Source: Extensimonas vulgaris
GTDB taxonomy: Bacteria; Pseudomonadota; Gammaproteobacteria; Burkholderiales; Burkholderiaceae_C
Reading direction: 5' to 3'
DNA length: 64,000 nucleotides
Assembly: GCF_003337425.1 (NCBI RefSeq)
Contig: NZ_QPJU01000001.1
Location: forward strand, 1-64,000
Part shown: one piece after another, positions 52,970 through 63,071 of the stretch
Numbering within the stretch: the first letter of the stretch is position 1
Layout: every line of letters begins with the position of its first letter
Notes under the pieces: model-generated
The model's input: only the letters and a program-made list of their open reading frames with translations
Databases searched by the model: none
Told to the model about the DNA's origin: nothing
Program-made: the position numbers and the translations under genes

Positions 52970-55396
52970 TCAATGCTTCAGGGCATCCGCGGCCGTGGGC
53001 GCCACCGGGGCTGCTGCTGCCGGTGCCAGCACCGCAGCATCCTCTTCAGGCAGCGGCGAGGGCTTACGCTCGAGGGCGATTTCGAGCACCTTGTCTATCC
53101 AGCGCACCGGCACGATCTCCAGCCCGCTCTTGACGTTGTCAGGAATTTCCTGCAAGTCCTTCACGTTTTCTTCGGGGATCAGCACCGTCTTGATGCCGCC
53201 GCGCAAAGCTGCGAGCAGCTTTTCCTTGAGCCCGCCAATGGCCGTGACTTCGCCGCGCAAGGTGATTTCACCCGTCATGGCCACATCGCCACGCACCGGA
53301 ATGCCCGTGAGCGCCGAGACGAGTGCCGTGGTCATGGCAATGCCTGCACTTGGCCCGTCCTTGGGCGTGGCGCCATCGGGCACGTGAATGTGCACGTCAC
53401 GCTTTTCGAAGGCCTCGTCGGGAATACCAAGCTTGCGTGCACGGCTGCGCACCACCGTGCGCGCAGCTTCGACCGACTCCTTCATCACGTCGCCCAGCGA
53501 ACCGGTGCGGATGATGTTGCCCTTGCCCGGCATGGTTGCCGCCTCTATGGTCAGCAGATCGCCGCCCACTTCGGTCCAGGCCAGTCCCACGACCTGACCG
53601 ACCTGGTTCTGCCCTTCGGTGCGGCCATAGGTGTATTTGCGCACGCCAAGGTATTCGGGCAAATCATCGGGGCCGACCACGACCTGCGGCGTCAGCTTCT
53701 TGAGCAGCAAGCCCTTGACCACCTTGCGGCAGATTTTCGAGAGCTCGCGCTCGAGCGAGCGCACCCCGGCTTCGCGCGTGTAGTAACGCACGATGTCGCG
53801 CACGGCCGCCTCGGTGATGAGCAATTCCTCTTCCTTGAGGCCATTGTTCTTGAGCTGCTTGGGCAGCAGGTAGCGCATTGCGATGTTGACTTTTTCGTCT
53901 TCGGTGTAACCCGACAGGCGAATCACCTCCATGCGGTCGAGCAAGGCCGGCGGGATGTTCATGGAGTTGGAAGTCGCCACGAACATCACGTCGCTCAGGT
54001 CAAAATCGACCTCGACATAATGGTCGGAGAACGCGTGGTTCTGCTCCGGATCGAGCACTTCGAGCAAAGCGCTCGATGGATCGCCACGGAAGTCCATGCC
54101 GAGCTTGTCGATCTCGTCAAGCAAAAACAGCGGGTTGCGCGTGCCCACTCGAGAGAGGTTTTGCAGCACCTTGCCCGGCAGCGCGCCGATGTAGGTACGC
54201 CGGTGGCCCCGAATCTCGGCCTCGTCACGCATCCCCCCCAAGGCCATGCGCACGTATTTGCGCCCCGTGGCTTTGGCAATCGATTGGCCGAGCGAGGTCT
54301 TGCCCACGCCCGGTGGACCCACGAGACACAAAATCGGCGCCTTGACCTTGTCCACACGCTGCTGCACGGCAAGGTATTCAAGGATGCGATCCTTGACCTT
54401 GTCGAGACCGTAGTGATCCTGGTTCAGCACCTCTTCGGCATAGCCCAGATCGTGCTTGATCTTGGTTTTTTTGCTCCAAGGCAAGGCGATGAGCACGTCG
54501 ATGTAATTGCGCACCACGGTTGCTTCGGCCGACATGGGCGACATGAGCTTGAGCTTTTTCAGCTCGGCTTCGGCCTTTTTGCGGGCTTCGGCAGGCATTT
54601 TGGCGCGTTTGATCTTTTTCTCGAGCTCTTCGAGATCGGCACCCTCCTCACCCTCACCCAGCTCCTTTTGGATGGCCTTGACCTGTTCGTTCAGATAAAA
54701 GTCGCGCTGGTTCTTCTCCATCTGGCGCTTGACGCGGCCGCGGATGCGCTTGTCCACGTTCAGGATTTCGACCTCGCGGTGCAACTGCTCGAAGAGATTT
54801 TCGAGCCGCTCTTTGACGTCCGCCAAATCGAGCACGGCCTGCTTGTTTTCGAGCTTGAGCGGCAAGTGCGCGGCGATCGTGTCGGCAAGGCGCCCCGGAT
54901 CGTCGATGCTCGCGATCGAAGTCAGAATTTCCGGCGGAATCTTCTTGTTGAGCTTGACGTACTGGTCGAACTCTTGCAGCACGGCACGCCGCAGCGCCTC
55001 GATCTCGGGCGAATCGGCAGCCTCTTGGGCTGCTTCCACCGGCACCACGGTCGCAACGAAATGCGTATGCGCGTCGATGATCGAGCGCACTTGGGCGCGC
55101 TGCTGGCCTTCGACGAGCACCTTGACGGTGCCATCGGGCAGCTTGAGCATTTGCAAAATCGTAGCAACGGCGCCCACTTCGAACATGTCGCCGACGGCGG
55201 GCTCATCCTTGGCAGCAGCCTTTTGCGCAACCAGCATGATGCGCCGATCCGCCTCCATGGCCAGCTCGAGCGCCTTGATGCTCTTGGGGCGACCCACGAA
55301 CAGCGGGATCACCATGTGGGGGAAGACCACCACATCGCGCAAAGGCAGCAGTGGAAGGTCTAGGGGAGTGGCAGGTAATGGTTTGTATCCGGACAT
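52970..55396 (-). CDS. lon: ATP-dependent protease Lon
   Basis: Lon degrades misfolded and regulatory proteins. The 808-residue product has the N-terminal substrate domain (LPLLPLRDVVVFPHMVIPLF), the coiled helices, AAA+ module with GPPGVGKTSLGQSIA and FLLDEIDKL, and the serine-lysine protease domain with PKDGPSAGIAM and LRGEVTAIGGLKEK. The Ala/Pro-rich tail of about 35 residues is family-variable. ATG 55396 (MSGYKPLPATPLDLPLL) was chosen; four extra codons are possible. It is the last gene of the tig-clpP-clpX-lon cluster and has a terminator in front and behind, with its own promoter candidate. Confidence 0.97.
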   Translation of the reverse strand: MSGYKPLPATPLDLPLLPLRDVVVFPHMVIPLFVGRPKSIKALELAMEADRRIMLVAQKAAAKDEPAVGDMFEVGAVATILQMLKLPDGTVKVLVEGQQRAQVRSIIDAHTHFVATVVPVEAAQEAADSPEIEALRRAVLQEFDQYVKLNKKIPPEILTSIASIDDPGRLADTIAAHLPLKLENKQAVLDLADVKERLENLFEQLHREVEILNVDKRIRGRVKRQMEKNQRDFYLNEQVKAIQKELGEGEEGADLEELEKKIKRAKMPAEARKKAEAELKKLKLMSPMSAEATVVRNYIDVLIALPWSKKTKIKHDLGYAEEVLNQDHYGLDKVKDRILEYLAVQQRVDKVKAPILCLVGPPGVGKTSLGQSIAKATGRKYVRMALGGMRDEAEIRGHRRTYIGALPGKVLQNLSRVGTRNPLFLLDEIDKLGMDFRGDPSSALLEVLDPEQNHAFSDHYVEVDFDLSDVMFVATSNSMNIPPALLDRMEVIRLSGYTEDEKVNIAMRYLLPKQLKNNGLKEEELLITEAAVRDIVRYYTREAGVRSLERELSKICRKVVKGLLLKKLTPQVVVGPDDLPEYLGVRKYTYGRTEGQNQVGQVVGLAWTEVGGDLLTIEAATMPGKGNIIRTGSLGDVMKESVEAARTVVRSRARKLGIPDEAFEKRDVHIHVPDGATPKDGPSAGIAMTTALVSALTGIPVRGDVAMTGEITLRGEVTAIGGLKEKLLAALRGGIKTVLIPEENVKDLQEIPDNVKSGLEIVPVRWIDKVLEIALERKPSPLPEEDAAVLAPAAAAPVAPTAADALKH

Positions 55397-55421
55397 AAAA
55401 ATCCTCATCGATTGCCATCGA

Positions 55422-55448
55422 ATATGGCCTGGGACAGGGGATTTTCAA
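55422..55448 (-). promoter_or_regulatory. Heat-shock-type promoter candidate for lon
   Basis: On the minus strand TTGAAA (55448-55443) is followed after 15 bases by CCATAT (55427-55422). This fits the sigma-32 pattern CTTGAAA-N13-15-CCCCAT-T moderately. A perfect palindrome CAGGGGATT-TTC-AATCCCCTG overlaps it at 55435-55455. The start would lie about 20 bases before the lon ATG. Confidence 0.45.
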
Positions 55449-55473
55449 TCCCCTGGGTCAATCTGCCAGTGAA

Positions 55474-55515
55474 CAAAAACCTGCCCGAACCTCGCCTGCC
55501 GGTTTTCTGGGCAGG
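55474..55515 (-). terminator. Rho-independent terminator after clpX
   Basis: On the minus strand CCTGCCC (55515-55509) pairs with GGGCAGG (55486-55480) and is followed by TTTTT (55479-55475). The intervening loop has its own GCC/GGC pairs. It starts a few bases beyond the clpX stop, separating clpX from lon. Confidence 0.6.
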
Positions 55516-55517
55516 CT

Positions 55518-56783
<1,266 letters not shown>

Positions 56784-56897
56784 GGAGCGGTGCCTTGTAA
56801 CAAACCTGGGAATGATGATAACCAAAAGAAATGCGGCATTCCCCCTCGGGGAAGCGCCGCCAGAGCAGCGAACGGCTTGGTGCGTGCGCTATCGGGC

Positions 56898-57506
56898 TCA
56901 ACCGCGCTTGCTGATGACCTGATCCACGAGCCCGTAGTCCTTGGCCTCGTCGGCACTCAGAAAATAGTCGCGATCCGTGTCACGCTGGATTTTTTCGAGG
57001 GGCTGGCCCGTGCGCTCAGACAGGATTTTGTTGAGCTGCTCGCGCGTCTTGAGGATTTCGCGGGCGTGGATTTCGATCTCGGTCGCTTGGCCTTGCATAC
57101 CGCCCAAGGGTTGATGAATCATGACCTTGGAATTCGGCAGCGCAAACCGCTTGCCCTTGGCTCCGGCAGCCAGCAGGAATGCGCCCATGCTCGCGGCCAT
57201 GCCTATGCACAGCGTGGAAACATCGGGTTTGATGAAGTTCATGGTGTCGAAAATCGCCAAGCCCGCGCTCACCGAGCCGCCCGGGGAATTGATGTACAGG
57301 GAAATGTCTTTTTCGGGGTTTTCGCTCTCGAGGAACAGCAACTGCGCAACCACCAAGTTGGCCGTCTGGTCGTTCACCGGCCCCACCAAGAAAATGACGC
57401 GCTCTTTGAGCAGGCGCGAATAAATGTCGTAGGCACGCTCACCCCGGCCAGACTGCTCGATGACCATGGGGACCAAGCCCAGGTTGCGTGTATCCAATGC
57501 GCTCAT
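56898..57506 (-). CDS. clpP: ATP-dependent Clp protease proteolytic subunit ClpP
   Basis: ClpP forms the tetradecameric serine peptidase barrel used by ClpX and ClpA. The 202-residue product has the triad Ser106 in GMAASMGAF, His131 in VMIHQPLGG, and Asp180 in [28 protein letters not shown] is the usual N-terminus (with a short propeptide); AGGAGA lies just before ATG 57506. Two miniature elements lie upstream between clpP and tig, so the operon is likely broken or has an added promoter here. Confidence 0.97.
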   Translation of the reverse strand: MSALDTRNLGLVPMVIEQSGRGERAYDIYSRLLKERVIFLVGPVNDQTANLVVAQLLFLESENPEKDISLYINSPGGSVSAGLAIFDTMNFIKPDVSTLCIGMAASMGAFLLAAGAKGKRFALPNSKVMIHQPLGGMQGQATEIEIHAREILKTREQLNKILSERTGQPLEKIQRDTDRDYFLSADEAKDYGLVDQVISKRG

Positions 57507-57550
57507 GTGTTCTCCTGTCGTATGGGCATACTGTACCCAGAAAATGAATT

Positions 57551-57578
57551 GGGGCTTGTGCCAGCCTGCACAAGCCCC
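57551..57578 (-). other. Perfect 10-bp-stem hairpin upstream of clpP
   Basis: GGGGCTTGTG (57551-57560) and CACAAGCCCC (57569-57578) with an 8-base loop lie about 45 bases upstream of clpP. On the minus strand the stem is followed by AATTCATTTT. It may be a leader hairpin or a terminator for tig transcription that survived at the element border. Confidence 0.45.
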
Positions 57579-57592
57579 ACGCAAAAAACAAG

Positions 57593-57758
57593 CTAGTGCA
57601 GTGTTTGACGCTTGATGCGACAAATAAAACCGATGGATTTTTGGTCTGGGCAAGGCGCAAACCGCAGCGATACCGGGTGGTATCGCGAGGATTTGCAACG
57701 CGGCCCAGGCCGAAAAGACGCGGTTTTATGTCGCAGATAGCATCGAACAGTGCACTAG
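57593..57758. mobile_element. 166-bp IS630-type miniature element between clpP and tig
   Basis: Both ends start with CTAGTGCA, and an imperfect inverted repeat of about 45 bases continues inward (TGCGACA and TAAAACCG at both sides). The outer 14 bases match the end of the IS630-type transposase element at 82-95 (13 of 14). It has no transposase, so it is a non-autonomous derivative. It shares its CTAG with the 169-bp element next to it, as expected from insertion into CTAG. Confidence 0.75.
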
Positions 57759-57923
57759 GAGCCTGTCGGACTTTGGAATCGTCGGCTGCGAATGCGCCGC
57801 AGCGGCCCATTTTTTACCGGCTTCTTGCCCCATAGCACCACTATGGGGCTGCGAATCCGGCAAAAACTGGCCTCGCTGGGGCGCATTCTCGCTATCGACG
57901 CCCAAAGCCCGACAGGCTCCTAG
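57755..57923. repeat. 169-bp palindromic miniature element, copy 2
   Basis: Same length and sequence family as 92-260, but inverted. Ends are CTAGGAGCCTGTCGGACTTTGG and its reverse complement with one change. A central ACCATAGTG-type loop separates GCCCCATAG and CTATGGGGC arms. The right end stops two bases beyond the tig stop codon. Confidence 0.85.
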
Positions 57924-57925
57924 GC

Positions 57926-59245
57926 TCAGTCCTGCTGCCCCATCAGCTCGTCGAAGGACAGCGTTTTTTCCGTGACCTGCGCCTTGCCGAGCACGAAGTC
58001 CGTCACGTTGTTTTCGAGCACCATTGCCTCGACGTTGCGCATACGCTCAGGGCTCGCGTAATACCAGCGCACCACCTCTTCAGGTTGCTCGTAGCTCGAG
58101 GCCAGTTCTTCGACATGGGCCTTGACCTGCTCGGGCTTGGGGTCGAGCTCGTTGGCGCGCACCAGCTCGGCCACGATCAGCCCCAGGCGCACGCGGCGCT
58201 CGGCTTGCGCACGAAAGATGTCGTCGGGCAGCTGCGCCTGGAATTTCTCGACGTCCTTCATGCCACGCTGCTTCAGATCATCGAGCATGTCCTCGCGCAG
58301 ACGGGCGATTTCGGCCTCTACGCTGGCTTTGGGCAAGTCGATTTCGGCCTGCGTCAGCAGCAGATCCATCACGGCCTGCTTGTTGCGCGCCTGCAGCCGT
58401 GCCTTGACTTCGCGCTCGAGATTTTTGCGGATGTCGGCGCGCAGCGCCTCGATGCTGCCGTCGGCAATGCCCAGTGAACGCACGAAGGCTTCGTCGACCT
58501 CGGGCAGGATCGCCTCTTCGATTTTTTTGACCGTGACCAGGAAGTCCGCCGTCTTGCCGGCCACATCCTTGCCGTGGTAGTCCTCGGGGAAGGCGAGCGG
58601 GAAGGTCTTGCTTTCGCCGACCTTCATGCCGCGCACGGCGTCTTCGAACTCCTTGAGCATCTGGCCTTCGCCGATGATGAACTGGAAGTCCTCGGCCTTG
58701 CCGCCCTCGAAGGGTTCGCCGTCGATCTTGCCCTCAAAATCGACTGTGACGCGGTCGCCATCCTGCGCCGCGGCGCCCTGCGGGCGCTCGGCAAAGCTGC
58801 GCCGCTGCTTGCGCAGGATGTCTATGGTGCGGTCGATCGCGGCCTCGTCCACTGCGGCAGTGAACTTCTCGACCTGCGCTGCGGACAGGTCGGCGATTTG
58901 CACTTCGGGGAACACTTCGAACACGGCGTCGAACTGGAATTCACCCTCTGGCGCACCTTCTTTTTCGGTGATGCGCGGCAGGCCGGCAACGCGCAGATTG
59001 GCCTCGTTGGCGGCGTTGGCAAAGGCTTCGCCGACCTTGTCGTTAATGACCTCATACTGCACCGAATACCCATAGCGCTGCGACACCACGCTCAGCGGCA
59101 CCTTGCCGGGCCGAAAGCCGTCCATCTTCACGCTGCGCGCCAGGCGCTTGAGGCGGTTTTCGACTTCGGACTGGATGCTGCTCTTGGGCAGGCTGAGCGT
59201 GATCTTGCGCTCGAGCTTTTCAAGGGTTTCGACGGTGACGGCCAT
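57926..59245 (-). CDS. tig: Trigger factor
   Basis: Trigger factor is the ribosome-bound chaperone and prolyl isomerase for new chains. The 439-residue product has the ribosome-binding domain with GFRPGKVPLSVV (the signature loop), the FKBP-like domain (QDGDRVTVDFEGKIDGEPFEGG), and the C-terminal chaperone arms. ATG 59245 (MAVTVETLEKLERKI) is standard. It leads the tig-clpP-clpX-lon cluster on the minus strand and is preceded by tRNA-Leu. Its stop nearly touches a miniature element that now separates it from clpP. Confidence 0.96.
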   Translation of the reverse strand: MAVTVETLEKLERKITLSLPKSSIQSEVENRLKRLARSVKMDGFRPGKVPLSVVSQRYGYSVQYEVINDKVGEAFANAANEANLRVAGLPRITEKEGAPEGEFQFDAVFEVFPEVQIADLSAAQVEKFTAAVDEAAIDRTIDILRKQRRSFAERPQGAAAQDGDRVTVDFEGKIDGEPFEGGKAEDFQFIIGEGQMLKEFEDAVRGMKVGESKTFPLAFPEDYHGKDVAGKTADFLVTVKKIEEAILPEVDEAFVRSLGIADGSIEALRADIRKNLEREVKARLQARNKQAVMDLLLTQAEIDLPKASVEAEIARLREDMLDDLKQRGMKDVEKFQAQLPDDIFRAQAERRVRLGLIVAELVRANELDPKPEQVKAHVEELASSYEQPEEVVRWYYASPERMRNVEAMVLENNVTDFVLGKAQVTEKTLSFDELMGQQD

Positions 59246-59318
59246 TTTGGTTCCTCATGGGGCTGTGCAAGTGCCGCGGCTTCGCAGTGCATGGAAAATG
59301 CCGCAGATCACACATGGA

Positions 59319-59405
59319 TGGTGCGCGGGGGGGGACTCGAACCCCCACACCATTGCTGGCGTCAGGACCTAAACCTGGTGCGTCTACCAATTTCGCCACC
59401 CGCGC
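59319..59405 (-). tRNA. tRNA-Leu (anticodon UAG)
   Basis: On the minus strand the acceptor stem GCGCGGG (5') pairs with CCCGCGC (3'), followed by A and an encoded CCA (59321-59319). D-loop AAATTGGTAGACGCACCAG, anticodon loop TTTAGGT giving UAG, a long variable arm as in class II tRNAs, and T-loop GGTTCGAGTCC are all seen. It reads CUA and other CUN leucine codons. It lies 73 bases upstream of tig in the same direction. Confidence 0.96.
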
Positions 59406-59538
59406 GGTTTACAAACGAACAGGCGGCAGGCAATGCCGGCCGCCTCTCTGTGAATCGGTCAACGGGATATTTTAGCCTGAGCGCACACGCGGCTTTGCCC
59501 CCGGCGCAGGCCCAGATGCTTTGGCGGACAATCGCCGC

Positions 59539-60384
59539 GTGCAACCCCGTCCAGCGCCCATCACCCACTACGAAAACTTCCCCGTCGCCTCGCTGCTGTG
59601 CCCGCCGCGGCTGCGGCCGGCGGTCGCGGCGATCTACCACTTCGCGCGCACGGCCGACGACATTGCCGACGAAGGCCACGCCTCGGCCGCCGCGCGCCTG
59701 GCCGATTTGGCTGCCTATGCCGCCGAGTTGCATGCCGTGGCCGCAGGGCGGCCGCCGGCGCCGCGCTGGGCGGCGGTGTTCGGCCCGCTGCAGTGGGCAT
59801 TGCAGCGCCACCAGCTGCCTGTGCCGCTGCTGGCCGATTTGCTCGACGCCTTTCGCCAGGACGTGGAAAAAACGCACGCCGGCGCCGGCTACGCCGACCG
59901 CGCCGAACTGCTCGACTATTGCCGCCGCTCGGCCAACCCGATTGGGCGGCTGCTGCTGCACCTCTACGGCGTGCACGACGCCGCGGCCCAGCAAGAGAGC
60001 GACGCCATCTGCACGGCGCTGCAGCTCATCAACTTTTGGCAGGACTTGAGCGTCGATATTCCGCGCGGGCGCTACTACCTTTGCGCCGCAGATTGCGTGC
60101 GCCACGGCGTGCAGCAGGCGGATGTGCTGGCCCTGCGCCTGACGCCGGAAATATCGAATCTGATAGCTGATTACGTAGACTGGACGGGCACTATCATGCA
60201 AAAAGGCATGAAACTCGTGCACCGCGTGCCGGGGCGCATGGGCTGGGAGCTGCGCCTGGTGGTGCAAGGCGGCCTGCGCGTGCTGGGCAAGGTGCAGGCG
60301 CTGCGCGGCGCAAGCTTGCACACCCGCCCGCGCCTGCGTGCCTGGGATGCCGCGCCGCTGCTGTGGCACGCGCTGCGCATGTGA
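59539..60384 (+). CDS. hpnC: Presqualene/squalene synthase-like protein HpnC
   Basis: HpnC converts presqualene diphosphate to hydroxysqualene in the HpnCDE route to squalene for hopanoids. The product (281 residues from the GTG used here) has HYENFPVASLL, two aspartate-rich motifs (FARTADDIADEG and LINFWQDLSVDIPRGR) and a C-terminal hydrophobic GWELRLVVQGG segment. The start is uncertain: GTG 59539 or TTG 59521, neither with a clear ribosome site. An AT-rich repeat (60147-60205) is translated as EISNLIADYVDWTGTIMQK. The next gene lies on the opposite strand, separating hpnC from hpnD. Confidence 0.88.
   Translation: MQPRPAPITHYENFPVASLLCPPRLRPAVAAIYHFARTADDIADEGHASAAARLADLAAYAAELHAVAAGRPPAPRWAAVFGPLQWALQRHQLPVPLLADLLDAFRQDVEKTHAGAGYADRAELLDYCRRSANPIGRLLLHLYGVHDAAAQQESDAICTALQLINFWQDLSVDIPRGRYYLCAADCVRHGVQQADVLALRLTPEISNLIADYVDWTGTIMQKGMKLVHRVPGRMGWELRLVVQGGLRVLGKVQALRGASLHTRPRLRAWDAAPLLWHALRM
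60147..60205 (+). repeat. AGCTG family repeat translated inside hpnC
   Basis: AAATATCGAATCTGATAGCTG, then GGGCACTATCATGCAAAAAG, is AT-rich in a GC-rich gene and fits the family loosely. The frame is kept. Confidence 0.45.
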
Positions 60385-60413
60385 GCCGCGCTGCCGGCCG
60401 ACAGACTCCCAGG

Positions 60414-62108
60414 TTATTGCAGCCGCGGGTGCTCGGCTGCGGCGTGCAGTTGTGCGGGCGAAGGCGTCGCGCTGGCAATGGCACCCGCGGCAGGACGGCC
60501 AGTTGTCCGGGCCGCCATGCCCCCGGCCCAGCCCCCGCCCTGCGCTTCGAGCTTGAACGCCGCCGCGAGCGCCGCGAGCTGGCGCGCCTGCTCTTGCAGC
60601 GCGCTCGACGCGGCCGAGGTCTGCTCGACCAGCGCGGCGTTTTGCTGCGTGACGCTGTCGAGGTGCGTCACGGCCTGGTTGATCTGCGCAATGCCGCCCG
60701 ATTGCTCGCGGCTCGCCGCGGCGATCTCGCCCACGATATCGGACACGCGCTGTATGCCCGCGACGATCTCCTGCATGGTCTGGCCGGCCACGCTGACCTG
60801 CTCATTGCCGGCGCCGACCTTCTCGACCGATTCAGAAATGAGCTCCTTGATTTCCTTGGCCGCCGTCGCCGAACGCTGGGCCAGGGCGCGCACTTCGCTG
60901 GCCACCACGGCAAAGCCGCGGCCCTGCTCGCCCGCGCGTGCGGCCTCGACCGCGGCGTTGAGTGCGAGGATGTTGGTCTGGAATGCGATGCCGTCGATCA
61001 CGCCGATGATGTCGGCGATCTTGCGCGAGGACGCGCTGATGGATTCCATGGTGCCGACCACCTGCGCCACGACCTGGCCGCCGCGCCGGGCCGCGTCGGT
61101 GGCCGAGGCGGCGAGCTGGCTCGCCTGCTGCGCGTTGTCGGCGTTGTGCTGCACGGTGCTCGCGAGCTCTTCGGTCGCGGCGGCCGTTTGTTCGAGCGAG
61201 CTCGCCTGCGCTTCGGTACGGCTGGACAAGTCCTGCGTGCCCGCCGCGACCTGCGAGGCGGCGCTGGCCACGGCGTCCGAGCCGCTGCGCACCTGGCCGA
61301 TCACACCGCCGAGGTTGCGGCGCATGGTTTCCATGTGGCGCAAAAGCACGCCGATTTCGTCCCTGCTGGCGTCGTCCACCGCGTGCGTGAGGTCATTGCG
61401 CGCAATCGCACCGGCCACATCGCCCGCCTGGCGAAAGCCCGTGCGCAGACGACCGAGCAGCGTGAGCATCAACGCCGTGGCCGCCAGCCCCAGCAGGGCC
61501 ATGAGCGCAAAGAGCCATAGATCGGTTTCATAGCGTTCTTGCGCCAGCTGTGCGGCCTTTTGCGCGCGCGCCAACTCGTAGTCGCGCAAGGCCCGCATGG
61601 TTTGCACCACCGCCTCGCCCTCGTTACGGCCCGCAGCCAAAAACTTGGCCATGACCTGCGGGCTGAAATCGCCTGCGGCGATGGCGCGCACGGCCTCGTC
61701 GAGCTTGTCACGCCAAGCTGCGCGCGGACCTTGCGTGGCCGCAAAAATTTCCTGCTCCTGCGGATCGCTGATGCCTGCACCCAACTCCTTGATTTCCTCA
61801 TTGGCCTTGGCGCGGGTCGCTGTGATCGCATCCAGATGCACACTGACGGGATGGTCATGGATGGCGGCCAATGGATTGTCCGGCGCGTGCTGGAAGGCCA
61901 GCAGCACCTGCAAGCGGTTTTGCACCGTGTAAGCAATCGATGCTTCGGCCAACAAGGCACGCCGCATGGCCTGCTCGTGCACCTCTTTGAGGCTGTCACG
62001 CGCCTGCATCAAGCCCCAGATGCCTACACCGAGTACCAAAAGAAAAGCGACCCAGAACACCGCCATGTAGAGAACAAAGCGCTTGGTGATACGAATGTTG
62101 TTGAACAT
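60414..62108 (-). CDS. Methyl-accepting chemotaxis protein between hpnC and hpnD
   Basis: A 564-residue transmembrane chemoreceptor. First helix about 12-33 ([20 protein letters not shown]), periplasmic four-helix-bundle-like domain, second helix about 197-215 ([18 protein letters not shown]), HAMP, and a signalling domain with the tip [20 protein letters not shown] and [20 protein letters not shown]. It ends in a Gly/Ala/Pro tail (AAEHPRLQ) without the CheR tether found in the receptor at 50933. Its periplasmic domain differs from that receptor's. The gene interrupts the hopanoid operon in the opposite direction. The ligand is unknown. Confidence 0.92.
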   Translation of the reverse strand: MFNNIRITKRFVLYMAVFWVAFLLVLGVGIWGLMQARDSLKEVHEQAMRRALLAEASIAYTVQNRLQVLLAFQHAPDNPLAAIHDHPVSVHLDAITATRAKANEEIKELGAGISDPQEQEIFAATQGPRAAWRDKLDEAVRAIAAGDFSPQVMAKFLAAGRNEGEAVVQTMRALRDYELARAQKAAQLAQERYETDLWLFALMALLGLAATALMLTLLGRLRTGFRQAGDVAGAIARNDLTHAVDDASRDEIGVLLRHMETMRRNLGGVIGQVRSGSDAVASAASQVAAGTQDLSSRTEAQASSLEQTAAATEELASTVQHNADNAQQASQLAASATDAARRGGQVVAQVVGTMESISASSRKIADIIGVIDGIAFQTNILALNAAVEAARAGEQGRGFAVVASEVRALAQRSATAAKEIKELISESVEKVGAGNEQVSVAGQTMQEIVAGIQRVSDIVGEIAAASREQSGGIAQINQAVTHLDSVTQQNAALVEQTSAASSALQEQARQLAALAAAFKLEAQGGGWAGGMAARTTGRPAAGAIASATPSPAQLHAAAEHPRLQ

Positions 62109-62226
62109 GGTTCCTCACAAAAATTTGTAGCATTCTCTAACAACCCGCCATTCCGGCGCCACGACCTGCATCAAGCGGCAGGCGCAAGGCATGCGCACGT
62201 CACCCGCATGGGACAATCCCCAGCCC

Positions 62227-63066
62227 ATGACGCCGCAGCAATACGTCCAACAGCAGGCCCTGGCCTCGGGCAGCAGTTTTTACTACGCTTTTTTGTTTTT
62301 GCCCCGCCCGCGGCGCGCGGCGATCACGGCGTTTTATGCGTTTTGCCGCGCGGTCGATGACGTGGTCGATGAGGTCTCGGACGCGGGCGTGGCGCAGACC
62401 AAGCTCGCGTGGTGGGAGGGCGAGGTCGCGCGCACTTTTGCGGGCCAGCCCAGCCACCCGGTGATGCAGGCGCTGCTGCCGCACTGCAGCGTGTACGGCA
62501 TAGAGCCGCACCATCTGCAGGCCGTGATCGAGGGCTGCCGCATGGACCTGGAGCAAACGCGCTACCTCGACTTTGCGGGCCTGGCGCGCTACTGCCACCT
62601 CGTGGCCGGCGTGGTGGGCGAGGTGGCGGCGCGCATCTTCGGCCAGACCGACGCGCGCACGACCGCATACGCGCACCAGCTCGGTCTGGCGCTGCAGCTC
62701 ACGAACATCATCCGCGACGTGGGTGAAGATGCACGCCGCGGGCGCATCTACCTGCCCGTGGCCGAATTGCAGCAGTTCGACGTGAAGGCGCACGAGATTT
62801 TGCAGGGCCGGTATTCGGAGCGCTTCACGGCGCTGATGCGCTTTCAGGCCGAGCGCGCCGAGCGCTGCTACGCCGAGGCACTGGCGCTACTGCCCGCAGC
62901 CGACCGTGCCACGCAAAAGCCCGGCCTGATGATGGCCAGCATCTACCGCACGCTGCTGCGCGAGATCGCGCACGAGAATTTTCAGGTGCTGCACCAGCGC
63001 ATCCAGCTCACGCCGCTGCGCAAGTTCTGGCTCGCCTGGAAGGTGCAGGCGCTTGGGCGTATGTGA
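62227..63066 (+). CDS. hpnD: Presqualene diphosphate synthase HpnD
   Basis: HpnD condenses two farnesyl diphosphates to presqualene diphosphate. The 279-residue product shows SGSSFYYAFLFLPRPRRAAI, the first Asp-rich motif FCRAVDDVVDE, RMDLEQTRY, and the second motif LTNIIRDVGEDARRGRIYLP. MTPQQYVQQQALASGSS at ATG 62227 is the usual N-terminus. It is separated from hpnC by a chemoreceptor gene but is directly followed by hpnE. Confidence 0.92.
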   Translation: MTPQQYVQQQALASGSSFYYAFLFLPRPRRAAITAFYAFCRAVDDVVDEVSDAGVAQTKLAWWEGEVARTFAGQPSHPVMQALLPHCSVYGIEPHHLQAVIEGCRMDLEQTRYLDFAGLARYCHLVAGVVGEVAARIFGQTDARTTAYAHQLGLALQLTNIIRDVGEDARRGRIYLPVAELQQFDVKAHEILQGRYSERFTALMRFQAERAERCYAEALALLPAADRATQKPGLMMASIYRTLLREIAHENFQVLHQRIQLTPLRKFWLAWKVQALGRM

Positions 63067-63071
63067 GCCCG

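Noticed and set aside
52973..55363. Plus-strand frame opposite lon
   Set aside because: It mirrors lon; no motif and an unusual residue composition.
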